Positions 1-9,363 of a DNA stretch of 64,000 nt are shown piece by piece. Position 1 is the first letter of the stretch. Every line of letters begins with the position of its first letter. The position numbers were made by a program, and so were the translations under genes. Under the pieces are notes generated by a model. It did not search any database. It was not told the origin of the DNA and saw only the letters and a list, made by a program, of their open reading frames with translations. The stretch lies in contig NZ_RJKQ01000002.1 of the NCBI RefSeq assembly GCF_003751845.1, positions 1,396,668 through 1,460,667 of the forward strand, read 5' to 3'. This DNA comes from Enterobacter sp. BIGb0383. Lineage in GTDB: Bacteria; Pseudomonadota; Gammaproteobacteria; Enterobacterales; Enterobacteriaceae.

Positions 1-882
1 GCTGTCTTTCAGCACCAGCTTCCCGCTGGCATCGAGCTGAATATCTCCCTGACGCGCGTTCAGGTTACCGAGGTTAACCCCGACGCCTTTCTCGCTGGAC
101 ACCAGATGAATACGGTTGGCGTACATCCCGCCCAGCGCTCCGGTATCGACCGCGACCGTCGGGGCTGCACCTTCGCCCTCAATGGCAGCCACGCTGCCGT
201 CCGCCCCGACGCGGTTTGCACCGGCGGTGACCGTCAGGTCTTTCGCGTGGATCGCGGCGTTCACTTCCGTTGCCCGGGCGATAATCGACAGGGCATCGCT
301 CTGGCTCGCATCCAGACCTTTGCCTTCGACGGTAATGGTCCCGCCGGTGACGTTCAGCGCGCTCAGGTTGCCTTTATCATCAAACTGCGGTTTACCGGTG
401 GTCAGGGTGGCGTTCGGCGTGTTGATAAAGCCGCAGCCGTCGCAGGTGATGCCGTAAGGGTTCGCCACCATCACATTGGCCGCTTTCCCGGCGACCTCGG
501 TGTAGCCCTGCAGCTGTGAACGGCTCCCGCCGGTAACTTCGTTGATGATGCCCCGGGCTTCCTGGCCGGGACGCAGGTTGGGGTTGTTCTGGATAATCCC
601 GCCCAGCTGGGTCTGATTAAACTGGCCGGTGGCGTTATTGAGGATCAGCCCCTCTTTGCCGACGTTGTAGTCGTTAAACTGATTATGGGAAATCCCTGCC
701 CCGTTGGGCGTGGCGATATTCAGGACCGGCACGCCGTTGGCGGCGCTGTCCATGCTGGCCGGACCGGTCGGGCTGATGACGGCGGCGACGGCCGGAGCCA
801 TTGGCTGCCAGACCAGGGTGCTGATGATCAGCCAGCTGATGGCGCGCTGGGAAAATTTCACGGGCAGAGAAGTGTTATCCAT
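1..882 (-). CDS. Two-partner-secretion exoprotein (filamentous haemagglutinin/CdiA-like), N-terminal part
   Basis: The gene starts at 882 (ATG after AAGAGA) and runs off the left edge with no stop, so only about 294 codons are visible. It begins with a signal peptide (hydrophobic core [20 protein letters not shown]). The TPS secretion domain follows, with its hallmark motifs NPNL (in [10 protein letters not shown]) and NPYGI (in [13 protein letters not shown]), then repetitive beta-helix sequence. Family knowledge: such proteins cross the outer membrane through a TpsB partner and act as adhesins or contact-dependent inhibition toxins. Whether this one carries a C-terminal toxin cannot be seen here. 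The usual upstream tpsB is not intact (see 895-1005). Confidence 0.9.
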   Translation of the reverse strand, partial: MDNTSLPVKFSQRAISWLIISTLVWQPMAPAVAAVISPTGPASMDSAANGVPVLNIATPNGAGISHNQFNDYNVGKEGLILNNATGQFNQTQLGGIIQNNPNLRPGQEARGIINEVTGGSRSQLQGYTEVAGKAANVMVANPYGITCDGCGFINTPNATLTTGKPQFDDKGNLSALNVTGGTITVEGKGLDASQSDALSIIARATEVNAAIHAKDLTVTAGANRVGADGSVAAIEGEGAAPTVAVDTGALGGMYANRIHLVSSEKGVGVNLGNLNARQGDIQLDASGKLVLKDS

Positions 883-894
883 AATCGTTATCTC

Positions 895-1005
895 TTAAAA
901 CATCATGCTGACGCGCCAGTTGACGCTGAGAGGGAATTTCGGGGAGCGGTTTAACCGGGGAGAAATAAGGGCCAGCACGGCCACAGAGGCTATACGCAGA
1001 GACAT
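895..1005 (-). pseudogene. Probable C-terminal remnant of a TpsB transporter gene
   Basis: A 36-codon open stretch ends 12 bases before the exoprotein start. Its last residues are FPLSVNWRVSMMF, with alternating hydrophobic residues and a terminal Phe, which is how the final beta strand of outer-membrane Omp85/TpsB proteins looks. TpsB genes normally lie directly upstream of tpsA, so this fits the tail of a deleted tpsB. The upstream part (from an ATG at 1005, hydrophobic) shows no further TpsB similarity that I can recognise. It could instead be a chance short ORF. Confidence 0.45.
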
Positions 1006-1222
1006 CCTGTCCATTCCATTTTAGAGGATCGAGTTAGTTGTTTTTATAAAAAATAAATAAGATAAGGACTAAATATACCAGCCCCGAAAAATAAAACAAA
1101 TTCATTCCCTGACTCAATAACAACCACAAGATAAAGAAAGAACGTAAATAAAATTCACCACATTAATAATCCAACTTAAATCAAACGGCCGCGATTTTTT
1201 AATTCAGGGCCGCAAGCATCCA
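1006..1222. other. AT-rich intergenic stretch
   Basis: This stretch lies between the exoprotein region and the secreted hypothetical gene. It is markedly AT-rich and I see no coding potential. It lies where the rest of a tpsB gene would be expected, so it may be a deletion scar. A weak CGGCC...GGCCG stem near 1185-1213 is the only structure seen. Confidence 0.4.
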
Positions 1223-2047
1223 TTACTCCTGATTGCGCCAGACCAAATCAACAGAGGCAACCTTGCCATTGGCAATAGTGAAAGAGAGGGACTGGTCATT
1301 CACGAAATAGCGTAGGGTGTCAGGCGTTTCTACCGCAGCAATACCGTTGTAGGCGTGATACACCTCTTCCAGGGTATCGCCAACGCCGATACCTCGCGTC
1401 GTTTTATACTCTGCGGAGGTCACTGTAATGGCCTGGATAATGTAGTCATCATCCATCCCCCAAAGCCGTTTATCGTAATCCTGGTTAGATGAGACAACGC
1501 TCAGGCCAGCATACTCATGCGATGAGAATTTATTTAGCCCTCCCAGTTCATTCGGGAAGTCACCAATATAGCCAGAAGCGATTTCCTGGTCAGATAAGGC
1601 CGCAAAAGTACGGCTCCAGGAGCTGCCCAGGCCAAACCACCGCGCTTGACCCACGACAATAAAATCCGTATCGCCCAGGGTATGCTGACGTGGCTTTGCC
1701 TTCTTCGGTGAATAATCATTTAGCGCTGAGGTGCTTACCCATCCTGGAATATTTTCGCCTTTTACGCTGGTATAACTGACGTAGGTGTACTCCCCGTAAT
1801 GTTTGTAAGCCCGCAGAAAGTCACCGGCAACCACATAGCGGCCTTCGGTTTTACAGTCGGCGTCGGGGGCGCTGTAAAACGGGACTCGCTTCTGGTTGGC
1901 GACAGCGAAGGCGGTTTGCGGAATATCACTCTGGCCGTTGACGGTGTACTGTTTAGCCGTCTGGTGTCTCTCCGGGCAGGTGTGGCTATTTGCCATCAGG
2001 GTGCCTGAAAAAAAGGCGAGCATTCCTGCTATCACGTTCAGGTTCAT
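1223..2047 (-). CDS. Secreted hypothetical protein with SH3-like N-terminal part
   Basis: This 274-residue protein starts at an ATG preceded by GAGGATTT. Residues 1-19 look like a cleavable signal peptide (MNLNVIAGMLAFFSGTLMA). Residues about 50-105 (KRVPFYSAPD, GRYVVAGDFLRAY, YVSYTSVKGENIPGWV) resemble a bacterial SH3-like fold. The C-terminal half contains GIGVGDTLEEVYHAYNG, a turn-helix pattern seen in small periplasmic domains. I do not recognise the family and assign no function. It is divergent from yjdF (161 bp apart) and lies next to the exoprotein locus, but nothing links them functionally. Confidence 0.7.
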   Translation of the reverse strand: MNLNVIAGMLAFFSGTLMANSHTCPERHQTAKQYTVNGQSDIPQTAFAVANQKRVPFYSAPDADCKTEGRYVVAGDFLRAYKHYGEYTYVSYTSVKGENIPGWVSTSALNDYSPKKAKPRQHTLGDTDFIVVGQARWFGLGSSWSRTFAALSDQEIASGYIGDFPNELGGLNKFSSHEYAGLSVVSSNQDYDKRLWGMDDDYIIQAITVTSAEYKTTRGIGVGDTLEEVYHAYNGIAAVETPDTLRYFVNDQSLSFTIANGKVASVDLVWRNQE

Positions 2048-2208
2048 AAATCCTCAGGCTGCAAATAACGCGTCTTATCGGTATGGGGTCGATACGATTT
2101 TACGCTCTCCGGGGGTAAATCGATAACGTCTCTCTTCCTTGTACAGGATTGAATTTCCCCGCTCTCCGGCGGATAGTAAGCCTCTTTTCCCCGTAACACG
2201 GAATCGTT

Positions 2209-2832
2209 ATGACCCGAACTGTGAAACCGCTGGTGCTGAAAAGCGCCGCCCTGCTCCTGCTGTTAATGCTGGCCTTCACCGGCATCAGCGCGGGGGACAA
2301 AGTGACCTGGTTAATGGAAGCTGCGCCGGTGATGATCGTGGTGCCGCTGCTCTGGCTGACCCATCATCGCTATCCGCTGACGCCGCTGCTGTACACCCTG
2401 ATTTTTTTCCACGCCATTATTCTGATGGTCGGCGGGATGTATACCTATGCCAAAGTGCCCATCGGTTTTGACGTGCAGGCGTGGTTCGGGCTGAGCCGCA
2501 ACCCTTACGATAAGCTGGGCCATCTGTTCCAGGGCCTGGTACCGGCGCTGGTGGCACGGGAGATCCTGATCCGCGGGGCTATCGTGCGAGGCCGGAAGAT
2601 GCTCGGGTTTGTGGTGTGCTGTATTGCGCTTGCGATTAGCGCCTTCTATGAGCTGATCGAGTGGTGGGCCGCGCTGGCCATGGGTCAGGGTGCGGATGAT
2701 TTCCTCGGCACCCAGGGCGATCCCTGGGATACCCAGTCCGATATGTTCTGTGCGCTGATCGGCTCCCTGGTCACCGTGCTGGGGTTGGGCCGCTGGCATA
2801 GCCGCCAGCTGGCGACCTGGATTAAGCCGTAA
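2209..2832 (+). CDS. yjdF: YjdF family inner membrane protein (DUF2238)
   Basis: A 207-residue polytopic membrane protein with about six hydrophobic segments, the first at residues 10-27. Conserved family features are the KLGHLFQGLVPALVARE segment and the FYELIEWWAALAMGQGADDFLGTQGD segment, with its acidic and aromatic residues. The function is unknown in this family. It is convergent with proP across a shared hairpin terminator. In E. coli yjdF lies in the same broad chromosomal area but not beside proP. Identification is from overall sequence character. Confidence 0.85.
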   Translation: MTRTVKPLVLKSAALLLLLMLAFTGISAGDKVTWLMEAAPVMIVVPLLWLTHHRYPLTPLLYTLIFFHAIILMVGGMYTYAKVPIGFDVQAWFGLSRNPYDKLGHLFQGLVPALVAREILIRGAIVRGRKMLGFVVCCIALAISAFYELIEWWAALAMGQGADDFLGTQGDPWDTQSDMFCALIGSLVTVLGLGRWHSRQLATWIKP

Positions 2833-2859
2833 AAAAAGCGGGCCGTTGTCGGCCCGCTT
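2831..2859 (-). terminator. Terminator between yjdF and proP
   Basis: A perfect 9 bp stem AAGCGGGCC/GGCCCGCTT with a 6-base loop. Read on the minus strand the stem is followed by a T run, so it ends proP transcription. The symmetrical stem may also stop yjdF transcripts. Confidence 0.85.
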
Positions 2860-2879
2860 CGCATTCAAAGAGTGAAACC

Positions 2880-4382
2880 TTAGTCGTTGATCCGCGGGTG
2901 CTGCTGCACCAGGCGTCCGCGTTTGTCCTGCAGGTCAGCGATCTCTTTATCAATATCTTCAATTTTCTGTTCGATATTGTCGTGATGCTCACGCAGGATC
3001 TCTTTTGCTTCCTGGATATCCGACGCGGCCGGGGTTGCCCCCTTCAGCGGCAGGTTGGCCGTTTCCTTCATGGTGATACCGGTAATCAGACCGATCACCG
3101 CGATGACCATCAGATAGTAGGCCGGCATCAGCAGATCCTGCGAGCTTTCCACCAGCCAGGCGGCTGCCGTTGGCGTCAGACCGGCAATCAGCACCGAGAT
3201 ATTAAAGGCGCTGGCCAGCGCGCTGTAGCGGATATGCGTCGGGAACATCGCCGGAAGCGTGGACGCCATCACACCGGTAAAGCAGTTGAGGATCACCGCC
3301 AGCATCAACAGACCGGCGAAAATCAGGCCGAGGACGTTGCTGTTAATCAGCATAAAGGCCGGGATCGCCAGCACAAACAGCGAGACGCTCCCCAGGATAA
3401 CGAACGGGCGACGGCCAAAGCGGTCGCTCAGCAGGCCCATAACCGGCTGCACAAACAGCATCCCGATCATAATGGCGATAATAATCAGCACGCCGTGATC
3501 TTCGGAGTAATGCAGGTTATGCGACAGGTAGCTCGGCATATAGGTGAGCAGCATGTAGTAGGTGACGTTGGTGGCAATCACCAGACCAACACAGGTCAGC
3601 AGGCTGCGCCAGTGCTTCGTCGCGATCTCCATAAAGGAGACCTTCGGTCCTTCCTGCAGGCCTTCGCGGTCGCCCTGCTCCAGCTTATCAACGTGTTGCT
3701 GGAACGTCGGCGTCTCTTCCAGCGCATGGCGGAGATAGAGACCAATCAGGCCCAGCGGCAGCGCAATAAAGAACGGAATACGCCAGCCCCATTCAAGGAA
3801 GTTTGCCTCGCCAAGAATGGTTGAAAGCAGTACCACCACGCCCGCACCCATAACGAACCCGGCGATTGAACCGAAGTCCAGCCAGCTGCCCATAAAGCCG
3901 CGTTTACGGTCCGGGGAGTATTCGGCAACAAAGATCGACGCCCCGGTGTACTCACCCCCGACGGAGAAGCCCTGCGCCATTTTACACAGCAGCAGCAGTA
4001 TCGGCGCCCAGATACCAATCGACGCATAGGACGGTATAAGCCCGATACAGAAGGTACTGACCGACATGATAATAATGGTGATGGAGAGAATTTTCTGGCG
4101 ACCGTATTTGTCACCAAGCATCCCGAAGAACAGCCCGCCGAGCGGACGAATCAGGAAGGGTACGGAGAAGGTCCCAAGTGCGGCAATCATCTGTACGCTG
4201 GGATCGGCCCCGGGGAAAAAGACCTTACCAAGCGCATAGGCCACAAAACCGTAAACACCAAAATCGAACCACTCCATCGCGTTACCTAACGATGCCGCGG
4301 TAATTGCTTTGCGTAACTTACCATCATCAATGATCGTCACGTCACGCAGGGTAATTGGCTTAACTTTTTTCCTTTTAAGCAT
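2880..4382 (-). CDS. proP: Osmosensing proline/glycine betaine:H+ symporter ProP
   Basis: A 500-residue major facilitator superfamily transporter, the same length as the E. coli protein. Twelve membrane segments are readable, with MFS loop motifs such as GDKYGRQK and SDRFGRRP. The C-terminal tail (about residues 450-495) is a heptad-rich coiled coil (EILREHHDNIEQKIEDID), which in E. coli ProP tunes the osmolality threshold. It imports zwitterionic osmolytes with protons when the cell is dehydrated. The start at 4382 has a GAGGA ribosome-binding site. A CRP site lies about 230 bp upstream. Confidence 0.97.
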   Translation of the reverse strand: MLKRKKVKPITLRDVTIIDDGKLRKAITAASLGNAMEWFDFGVYGFVAYALGKVFFPGADPSVQMIAALGTFSVPFLIRPLGGLFFGMLGDKYGRQKILSITIIIMSVSTFCIGLIPSYASIGIWAPILLLLCKMAQGFSVGGEYTGASIFVAEYSPDRKRGFMGSWLDFGSIAGFVMGAGVVVLLSTILGEANFLEWGWRIPFFIALPLGLIGLYLRHALEETPTFQQHVDKLEQGDREGLQEGPKVSFMEIATKHWRSLLTCVGLVIATNVTYYMLLTYMPSYLSHNLHYSEDHGVLIIIAIMIGMLFVQPVMGLLSDRFGRRPFVILGSVSLFVLAIPAFMLINSNVLGLIFAGLLMLAVILNCFTGVMASTLPAMFPTHIRYSALASAFNISVLIAGLTPTAAAWLVESSQDLLMPAYYLMVIAVIGLITGITMKETANLPLKGATPAASDIQEAKEILREHHDNIEQKIEDIDKEIADLQDKRGRLVQQHPRIND

Positions 4383-5101
4383 TTTTTATCCTCATCTTTC
4401 CTTTGCCTCTGGCGCACCACCGCTGTTCCGAACGATATCGGAGCATGCTGTGCACCAGTGAGCCGCTACTTAAGCAACTCTCCATTCAAGCGTAGCAGGT
4501 TTACTTACACTGATTTACTCAGGCTGACCTGTTTTCATCCGTACAACCGAACCTGTTGACGCCTGTTCAGGCGGGTTAATGACCTCTTTACCCTAACAGT
4601 GTTTAAATTTGTGATCAACTTCACGAAAAATATTCAGATGTGACGGCCTGCGTCATTAAATGTAAATGGCGGGACATCACCCTGCTATTTCCGGCCCCTT
4701 TCCTCCGTCACTTTCTTCTTTTTTTTGCGTATTTTCAAAGCGGTCTCAGAAGACGTACCGATAGTGACTATTACTCAGCTAGTCAAAAAATAATCTATAA
4801 ATATTTACATCCCATTTACAGCTTTCCTAATAACTGGAATGTTCCGGAACCTTTAGCTGAAATATGTGACGAAGATAACTAAAACAGCGTTTTATTATGA
4901 TTGAATCATTATTCCAAAGATCGCATCATAGCTTCCGACGTCACACATAATGAGTAGTTCGAGTAACGCATAACACCCGCGTTCGATTTCGTTATTTTTG
5001 CATGGGTTAGCGAGCACTTACCGCCGCTATCGACATATAACCGAATGAAATTATTATTAAATCTCTTCCATCGCTGTCGAGATGCGAAGTGAGGATGCAC
5101 A
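4383..5101. other. Divergent proP-kdgT regulatory region, no gene
   Basis: This 719 bp AT-rich region separates divergent proP and kdgT. The proP side holds a CRP site (4610-4625). The kdgT side holds a weak KdgR-like sequence at 5044-5062 (AATGAAATTATTATTAAAT), which matches only one half of the known palindrome well. The 80-codon plus-strand ORF at 4640-4882 shows no ribosome-binding site or recognisable protein and is not called. Confidence 0.5.
4610..4625. promoter_or_regulatory. CRP-binding site of the proP promoter
   Basis: TGTGATCAACTTCACG matches TGTGA-N6-TCACA in 9 of 10 conserved positions. E. coli proP P1 has an almost identical CRP site, where cAMP-CRP represses. The conserved location supports the same role here. 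Confidence 0.75.
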
Positions 5102-6097
5102 ATGAAAATCAAAGCTACTATTGAACGAATCCCGGGCGGGATGATGCTGATCCCCCTGTTACTCGGTGCGATCTTAAATACCTTCGCACCCAATACAGGG
5201 AACTATTTCGGTTCTTTCACCAAGGGCATGATCGGCGGCACCGTACCTATTCTGGCGGTATGGTTCTTCTGTATCGGTGCTTCTATCGATCTGCGCGCTA
5301 CCGGCACCGTATTACGTAAGTCCGGCACCTTAGTGCTGACTAAAATCGCCGTGGCCTGGGTGGTTGCGATGATTGCCGCAAGCTTTATTCCGGATACGGG
5401 CATTCAGACCGGCTTCTTTGCTGGCCTCTCCGTTCTGGCGATTGTCTCTGCGATGGATATGACCAACGGCGGCCTGTATGCGAGCCTGATGAATCAGTAC
5501 GGCAGTAAAGAAGAGTCCGGCGCATTCGTGCTGATGTCTCTGGAATCTGGCCCGCTGATGACCATGGTGATCCTCGGTTCCGCTGGCCTGGCCTCCTTCG
5601 AGCCGCATCACTTCGTCGGCGCGGTACTGCCGTTCCTGATTGGTTTTGCGCTGGGTAACCTGGACCACGATTTCCGCACCTTCTTTAGTAAGGCAACGCC
5701 GGTTCTGATCCCGTTCTTCGGCTTCGCGCTGGGTAACACCATTAACCTGAGCGTGATTATGGACACCGGCCTGCTGGGTATCGTCCTGGGCGTGGCGGTT
5801 ATCATTATCACCGGTATCCCGCTGATTATTGCTGACCGTGTGATTGGTGGCGGTAACGGTACTGCGGGTGTGGCAGCCTCCTCTGCAGCAGGTGCTGCGG
5901 TGGCTAACCCGGTGATTATCGCGCAGATTAATCCGGCATTTGAACCGGTTGCGGCTTCCGCAACGGCGCTGGTGGCAGCGAGCGTGATTGTAACGGCGAT
6001 TCTGGTGCCGATAATCACCGCCCTGTATGCCCGACGTTTCGGCAATCATCAGCCGGTAAACGAGCAGACAGAACAGACTGAAAGTACACAGCACTAA
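5102..6097 (+). CDS. kdgT: 2-keto-3-deoxygluconate permease KdgT
   Basis: A 331-residue membrane protein of the KDGT family, about ten hydrophobic segments. Family landmarks are the N-terminal [18 protein letters not shown], the central [18 protein letters not shown] and the small-residue stretch [17 protein letters not shown]. It imports 2-keto-3-deoxygluconate, a pectin and glucuronate breakdown intermediate, by proton symport. The start at 5102 follows GTGAGGATGCACA. In E. coli kdgT is elsewhere, so its place next to proP is a local difference. KdgR control is expected from the family, but the operator here is weak. Confidence 0.93.
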   Translation: MKIKATIERIPGGMMLIPLLLGAILNTFAPNTGNYFGSFTKGMIGGTVPILAVWFFCIGASIDLRATGTVLRKSGTLVLTKIAVAWVVAMIAASFIPDTGIQTGFFAGLSVLAIVSAMDMTNGGLYASLMNQYGSKEESGAFVLMSLESGPLMTMVILGSAGLASFEPHHFVGAVLPFLIGFALGNLDHDFRTFFSKATPVLIPFFGFALGNTINLSVIMDTGLLGIVLGVAVIIITGIPLIIADRVIGGGNGTAGVAASSAAGAAVANPVIIAQINPAFEPVAASATALVAASVIVTAILVPIITALYARRFGNHQPVNEQTEQTESTQH

Positions 6098-6110
6098 AAC
6101 AGCATAAACG

Positions 6111-6135
6111 CCCCCTCCTTTGCGAGGGGGTTTTT
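6111..6135 (+). terminator. kdgT terminator
   Basis: CCCCCTC and GAGGGGG form a 7 bp stem around a 6-base loop, followed directly by TTTTT. It overlaps the last codon of the convergent yjcZ gene by two bases. Confidence 0.9.
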
Positions 6136-7012
6136 AGTTATATTCGCCAAACACCTCTTCTACCATCCCGTTCACCAGCCGCATTGCCGAACAGAGTCTT
6201 GGCATTCCCAGCGCAACCGTCTGCCAGCTTTGGGTCACCGACCAGCTCAGAGGATGACGCTCCGCATCGCACCAGCCGCCAAGCCAGCCCAGCATCTCTT
6301 TATGTTCGACCAGTCCGCTGCCGGTACTGCCCGGCGTGGTCAGCCACTGATGATAAAAGTGGCGCGTCGCCGGAGAGGCGTTCACGCTCTGGGCCAGAAG
6401 CTGGGACGCCATCACGCTGACATTGTCTTTCAGCAGCTGGGTCACCTCGCTGTTTGCCAGCCGACAGGCGTCGCCAAACGCCCCCCAGCGCAGTTCCTCC
6501 AGCGCGATATAGCAGCGTCCGGCCAGGGACCAGCCGTTATACTGGCCCGTTTGCCAGCGGGTGAATACCTGCTCGCTATGTTCACCAGCCTGCACCACCA
6601 GCCCGCGCTGGGACAGCGCCCGCTGCTTATGCGCGGCCCGCTGGCGAAACTGTGCGCCAACCTTCGCGTACTGGGCCTGAAGCGTTTCCGTGCCGACGCC
6701 TTTAAGCTGGAGCGTCTCCAGATAGTCGCCCATGCGGGTCAGCGCCAGATGCCCGGGATCGAGCATACCTGCCAGTTTCTCCGCCAGACCCAGCCGCATC
6801 CCGGGATTTTCACTGAACATCCCCGACATGGCCCAGGGCCGCAGCCGGGTCTGGGTCATGATTTCATTCATCAGCCGTTCGCGAAAAACCTGCTGCTGCG
6901 CGGCGACGGGTGCCAGACGTGGGTTATCAATGCCCAGCACCAGCTCGACCATAAACTTAGGATGAATAGATTCCAGCGCGTGGCCGGGACCCTCCAGCAG
7001 TGTTGTGCTCAT
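6134..7012 (-). CDS. yjcZ: YjcZ family protein
   Basis: A 292-residue soluble protein, the same length as E. coli YjcZ and in the same position downstream of crfC. The ATG overlaps the crfC stop (ATGA), so the two genes are translationally coupled. I see no enzymatic motif. The C-terminal half is rich in Trp and Leu (GEHSEQVFTRWQTGQYNGWS). Its function is not established. The coupling to crfC suggests a shared role in nucleoid, replication or membrane-related processes, which is inference. Confidence 0.88.
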   Translation of the reverse strand: MSTTLLEGPGHALESIHPKFMVELVLGIDNPRLAPVAAQQQVFRERLMNEIMTQTRLRPWAMSGMFSENPGMRLGLAEKLAGMLDPGHLALTRMGDYLETLQLKGVGTETLQAQYAKVGAQFRQRAAHKQRALSQRGLVVQAGEHSEQVFTRWQTGQYNGWSLAGRCYIALEELRWGAFGDACRLANSEVTQLLKDNVSVMASQLLAQSVNASPATRHFYHQWLTTPGSTGSGLVEHKEMLGWLGGWCDAERHPLSWSVTQSWQTVALGMPRLCSAMRLVNGMVEEVFGEYN

Positions 7013-9363
7013 GCTTGCTCTACCGAAAAAAGAGTCTGGATATCGTCACGCAGCAAATGGGCGTCCTCCTGGATCCAGCGCGCCGCGCTCAGGCAGTGCT
7101 GTAGCTGATGGCTTAACGCCTGCACGGTCGATTCGCTCTGCTGGCGCAGCAGCAGGCTGTCCTGGAGGCTTTTCTGTAAACCGCCCAGGCTTTGTGAAAA
7201 CTCAGCAAAGAAGCTGGCCATTCCCGCCGTGACGGAGACATCAACCTGCGCCGACAGCGCCTTGAGGATCTGCGCGCAGAACTCGCGAACGTGTTGAACC
7301 AGCTTCTCTTTTAAACTGGAGACATCAATGATGTAGCGGGTCCGGGTGACCACATAGTCGTCCCAGCCCCAGTTGGGATTGTTTAGCCAGCGCGACATCG
7401 TCTCCCGCACGCTGCTCACCCGTGAATGTGCGGCGAGCGGCAAGTCTTCTGCGGCGATAACGCCGTTAAACAGCTGCGGCGTGTTGAAGTTAAGCACTCC
7501 GGCCTGAAATGCCGGAAGGGAAATGCGCGTATGGAATCCCGCTTCGCTCAGCTCGCTTTTTAGCCGCATTTCGATGGGCCGCATGGCGTCATTGAGCGAT
7601 CGCGTCAGGGTGGTTTCCAGCTGGTTAAAGCGCAGCCCCAGCTCCTGAGTCAGGGTTTGCTGCGCGCCCAGCAGGATCATTTCACAGGCGGAGCGGATTT
7701 TACTCAGTACTACCTGCGCCTGGCTTTCGTCATCAAGCACCAGCTGGCCACGTCCGGATTCGCTGTCCCGACGCATTTCCGCCCGGTTAAGCGCGGCCAG
7801 CGTCGCCAGCTTGTCGTCGCTGAAGTAGCCGTCAAATGCCTGCAGAATGTCACTCTGCTGCCGATCGATAAAGCTTTCCGCCGCGCCGATTGCCTGCTCC
7901 ACCTCATGGTGGATCTCGCCCATCACGTTCTCCTGACGGACCTGTATCTGGGTCATATCCTCTTCGAGGCGCACAATATTGAACTGCAGCTTTTCATAGG
8001 CGATGGTCAGCCCCTGATAGCGGAACTCAAGGTATTCCCGTGCACTCTGGGAGTAATTCAGCAGTTTGTGCGACGCGGAACGCAGCGCATAAAGCGAGGC
8101 ATTAGCATGGGCGGCGTGCAGCAGAGTGCGGATCGGCTGCTCGAACAGCGAGTCTTCCCACAGAAGATCCGCCGCATGGCGAATATGCTCCTGGTCATCA
8201 AGATCCGCCAGCCGCCAGCGGCGTCCCAGCGCGGCCTCGGCGAAATCCTGTACCCAGCGCTGTTCTTCTGCATCGGGCAGCTTACCGTTCATAATCAGCT
8301 CATAGCGCGCACGGTTCGCCAGGTAGCCCCACATCGACGACACGGGGAAAATGCGTCCCGGCGTAATAAAGCCTTTCATCAGGGTGCTGGAAATCAGCGC
8401 CCGTACCTGTTCAGCATCGTCGCTATTACGATCCTTTTGATCGAACTTATTCACCAGCGCATAGAGCGGTACCGCTTTGCCCACCGCCGCGATGGCCTGC
8501 CGCACTTCCTGATCGGAGATCGACTTCAGCTGGGTGTAATCCATCACCGCCAGCACCGCAGACGCGCGTGCCAGCTGTTCATCAAGCATTTTTTGCAGGT
8601 GCGGCTGTCCGGCTTCATTCGGCCCCGGCGTGTCCAGCAGCGTCAGCTGGCCCGGATTGCTGCCAAGCCCCGAAAGATGGACAAACTCCACTTCAATCAC
8701 CGGAATATGTTCGATGGCGGCATAGTCGGCGAAGGGGAAGTCCACCTCCAGCGCCCGCGACAGCCGTACCAGATCGTTAAGGCTTTTCAGGCAGTGAAAA
8801 ATAGGCTGCGCGCCGAGATAGTGGCGTTCAAAGGCCATCCCGTTCTGAATGCGCTCCAGCAGCACGATCATGTCCTTGTCGATTTCCAGCCGCTGCGCCA
8901 GGCTGTCTCTGTCGATGCGCCCGAGCTGATGCTGTAACTGGTGCATCAGGGCTTCAATCGGGCCGACGTGGGAGAAATGCAGGATCGGCTCTTTTTGCCC
9001 CGGCGTATGGCGGATCAACGTCGGCAGCGCCGTCATCGGGCGGTTGCGGTTCGGCAGCACTTCGGTGCCCACGATAGCGTTGATAGTGGTGGACTTGCCG
9101 GCCTTCATGGTGCCAACAATCGCCAGCACCATTTCAAGCCGCGTGACCTTGTGTAATTCATTATGCAGCGTCGCCTGCTGCGCCTCGATGCCACGGGTGC
9201 TGAAATGCAGCGGATGAATATTGGCGCGCTCGCCGCCGGGCTGCGTGGCAGGATCGTCCAGCGCCGCCATAGGCATGCTCTGTAGCGTCTGCAGGTTGTG
9301 CAAAGCCAGCTGAAGCAGGCGCTCGGCCTCCTGGCTCAACTCATATATTGTCTGTGTGTGCAT
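7009..9363 (-). CDS. crfC: Clamp-binding dynamin-like GTPase CrfC (YjdA)
   Basis: A 784-residue dynamin-superfamily GTPase. G1 is GTMKAGKS (residues 84-91), G3 is DTPG within TLLDTPGPNEAGQPH, and G4 is NKFD. A long helical stalk follows (about residues 430-770). In E. coli CrfC binds the beta sliding clamp through its N-terminus and helps hold sister replication complexes together. The N-terminal helix ELSQEAERLLQLALHNLQ matches that protein. It is about 40 residues longer than the E. coli form, with extra residues mainly in the central stalk. The first gene of crfC-yjcZ. Confidence 0.95.
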   Translation of the reverse strand: MHTQTIYELSQEAERLLQLALHNLQTLQSMPMAALDDPATQPGGERANIHPLHFSTRGIEAQQATLHNELHKVTRLEMVLAIVGTMKAGKSTTINAIVGTEVLPNRNRPMTALPTLIRHTPGQKEPILHFSHVGPIEALMHQLQHQLGRIDRDSLAQRLEIDKDMIVLLERIQNGMAFERHYLGAQPIFHCLKSLNDLVRLSRALEVDFPFADYAAIEHIPVIEVEFVHLSGLGSNPGQLTLLDTPGPNEAGQPHLQKMLDEQLARASAVLAVMDYTQLKSISDQEVRQAIAAVGKAVPLYALVNKFDQKDRNSDDAEQVRALISSTLMKGFITPGRIFPVSSMWGYLANRARYELIMNGKLPDAEEQRWVQDFAEAALGRRWRLADLDDQEHIRHAADLLWEDSLFEQPIRTLLHAAHANASLYALRSASHKLLNYSQSAREYLEFRYQGLTIAYEKLQFNIVRLEEDMTQIQVRQENVMGEIHHEVEQAIGAAESFIDRQQSDILQAFDGYFSDDKLATLAALNRAEMRRDSESGRGQLVLDDESQAQVVLSKIRSACEMILLGAQQTLTQELGLRFNQLETTLTRSLNDAMRPIEMRLKSELSEAGFHTRISLPAFQAGVLNFNTPQLFNGVIAAEDLPLAAHSRVSSVRETMSRWLNNPNWGWDDYVVTRTRYIIDVSSLKEKLVQHVREFCAQILKALSAQVDVSVTAGMASFFAEFSQSLGGLQKSLQDSLLLRQQSESTVQALSHQLQHCLSAARWIQEDAHLLRDDIQTLFSVEQA

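Noticed and set aside
4640..4882. 80-codon plus-strand ORF in the proP-kdgT gap
   Set aside because: No ribosome-binding site, no recognisable protein features, and it overlaps the proP control region with its CRP site.
5044..5062. KdgR operator upstream of kdgT
   Set aside because: Only one half of the palindrome matches well, so I mention it in the intergenic entry but do not call it as a site.
7657..8937. 426-codon ORF opposite crfC
   Set aside because: Shadow of the crfC GTPase gene; no independent start signal or family similarity.
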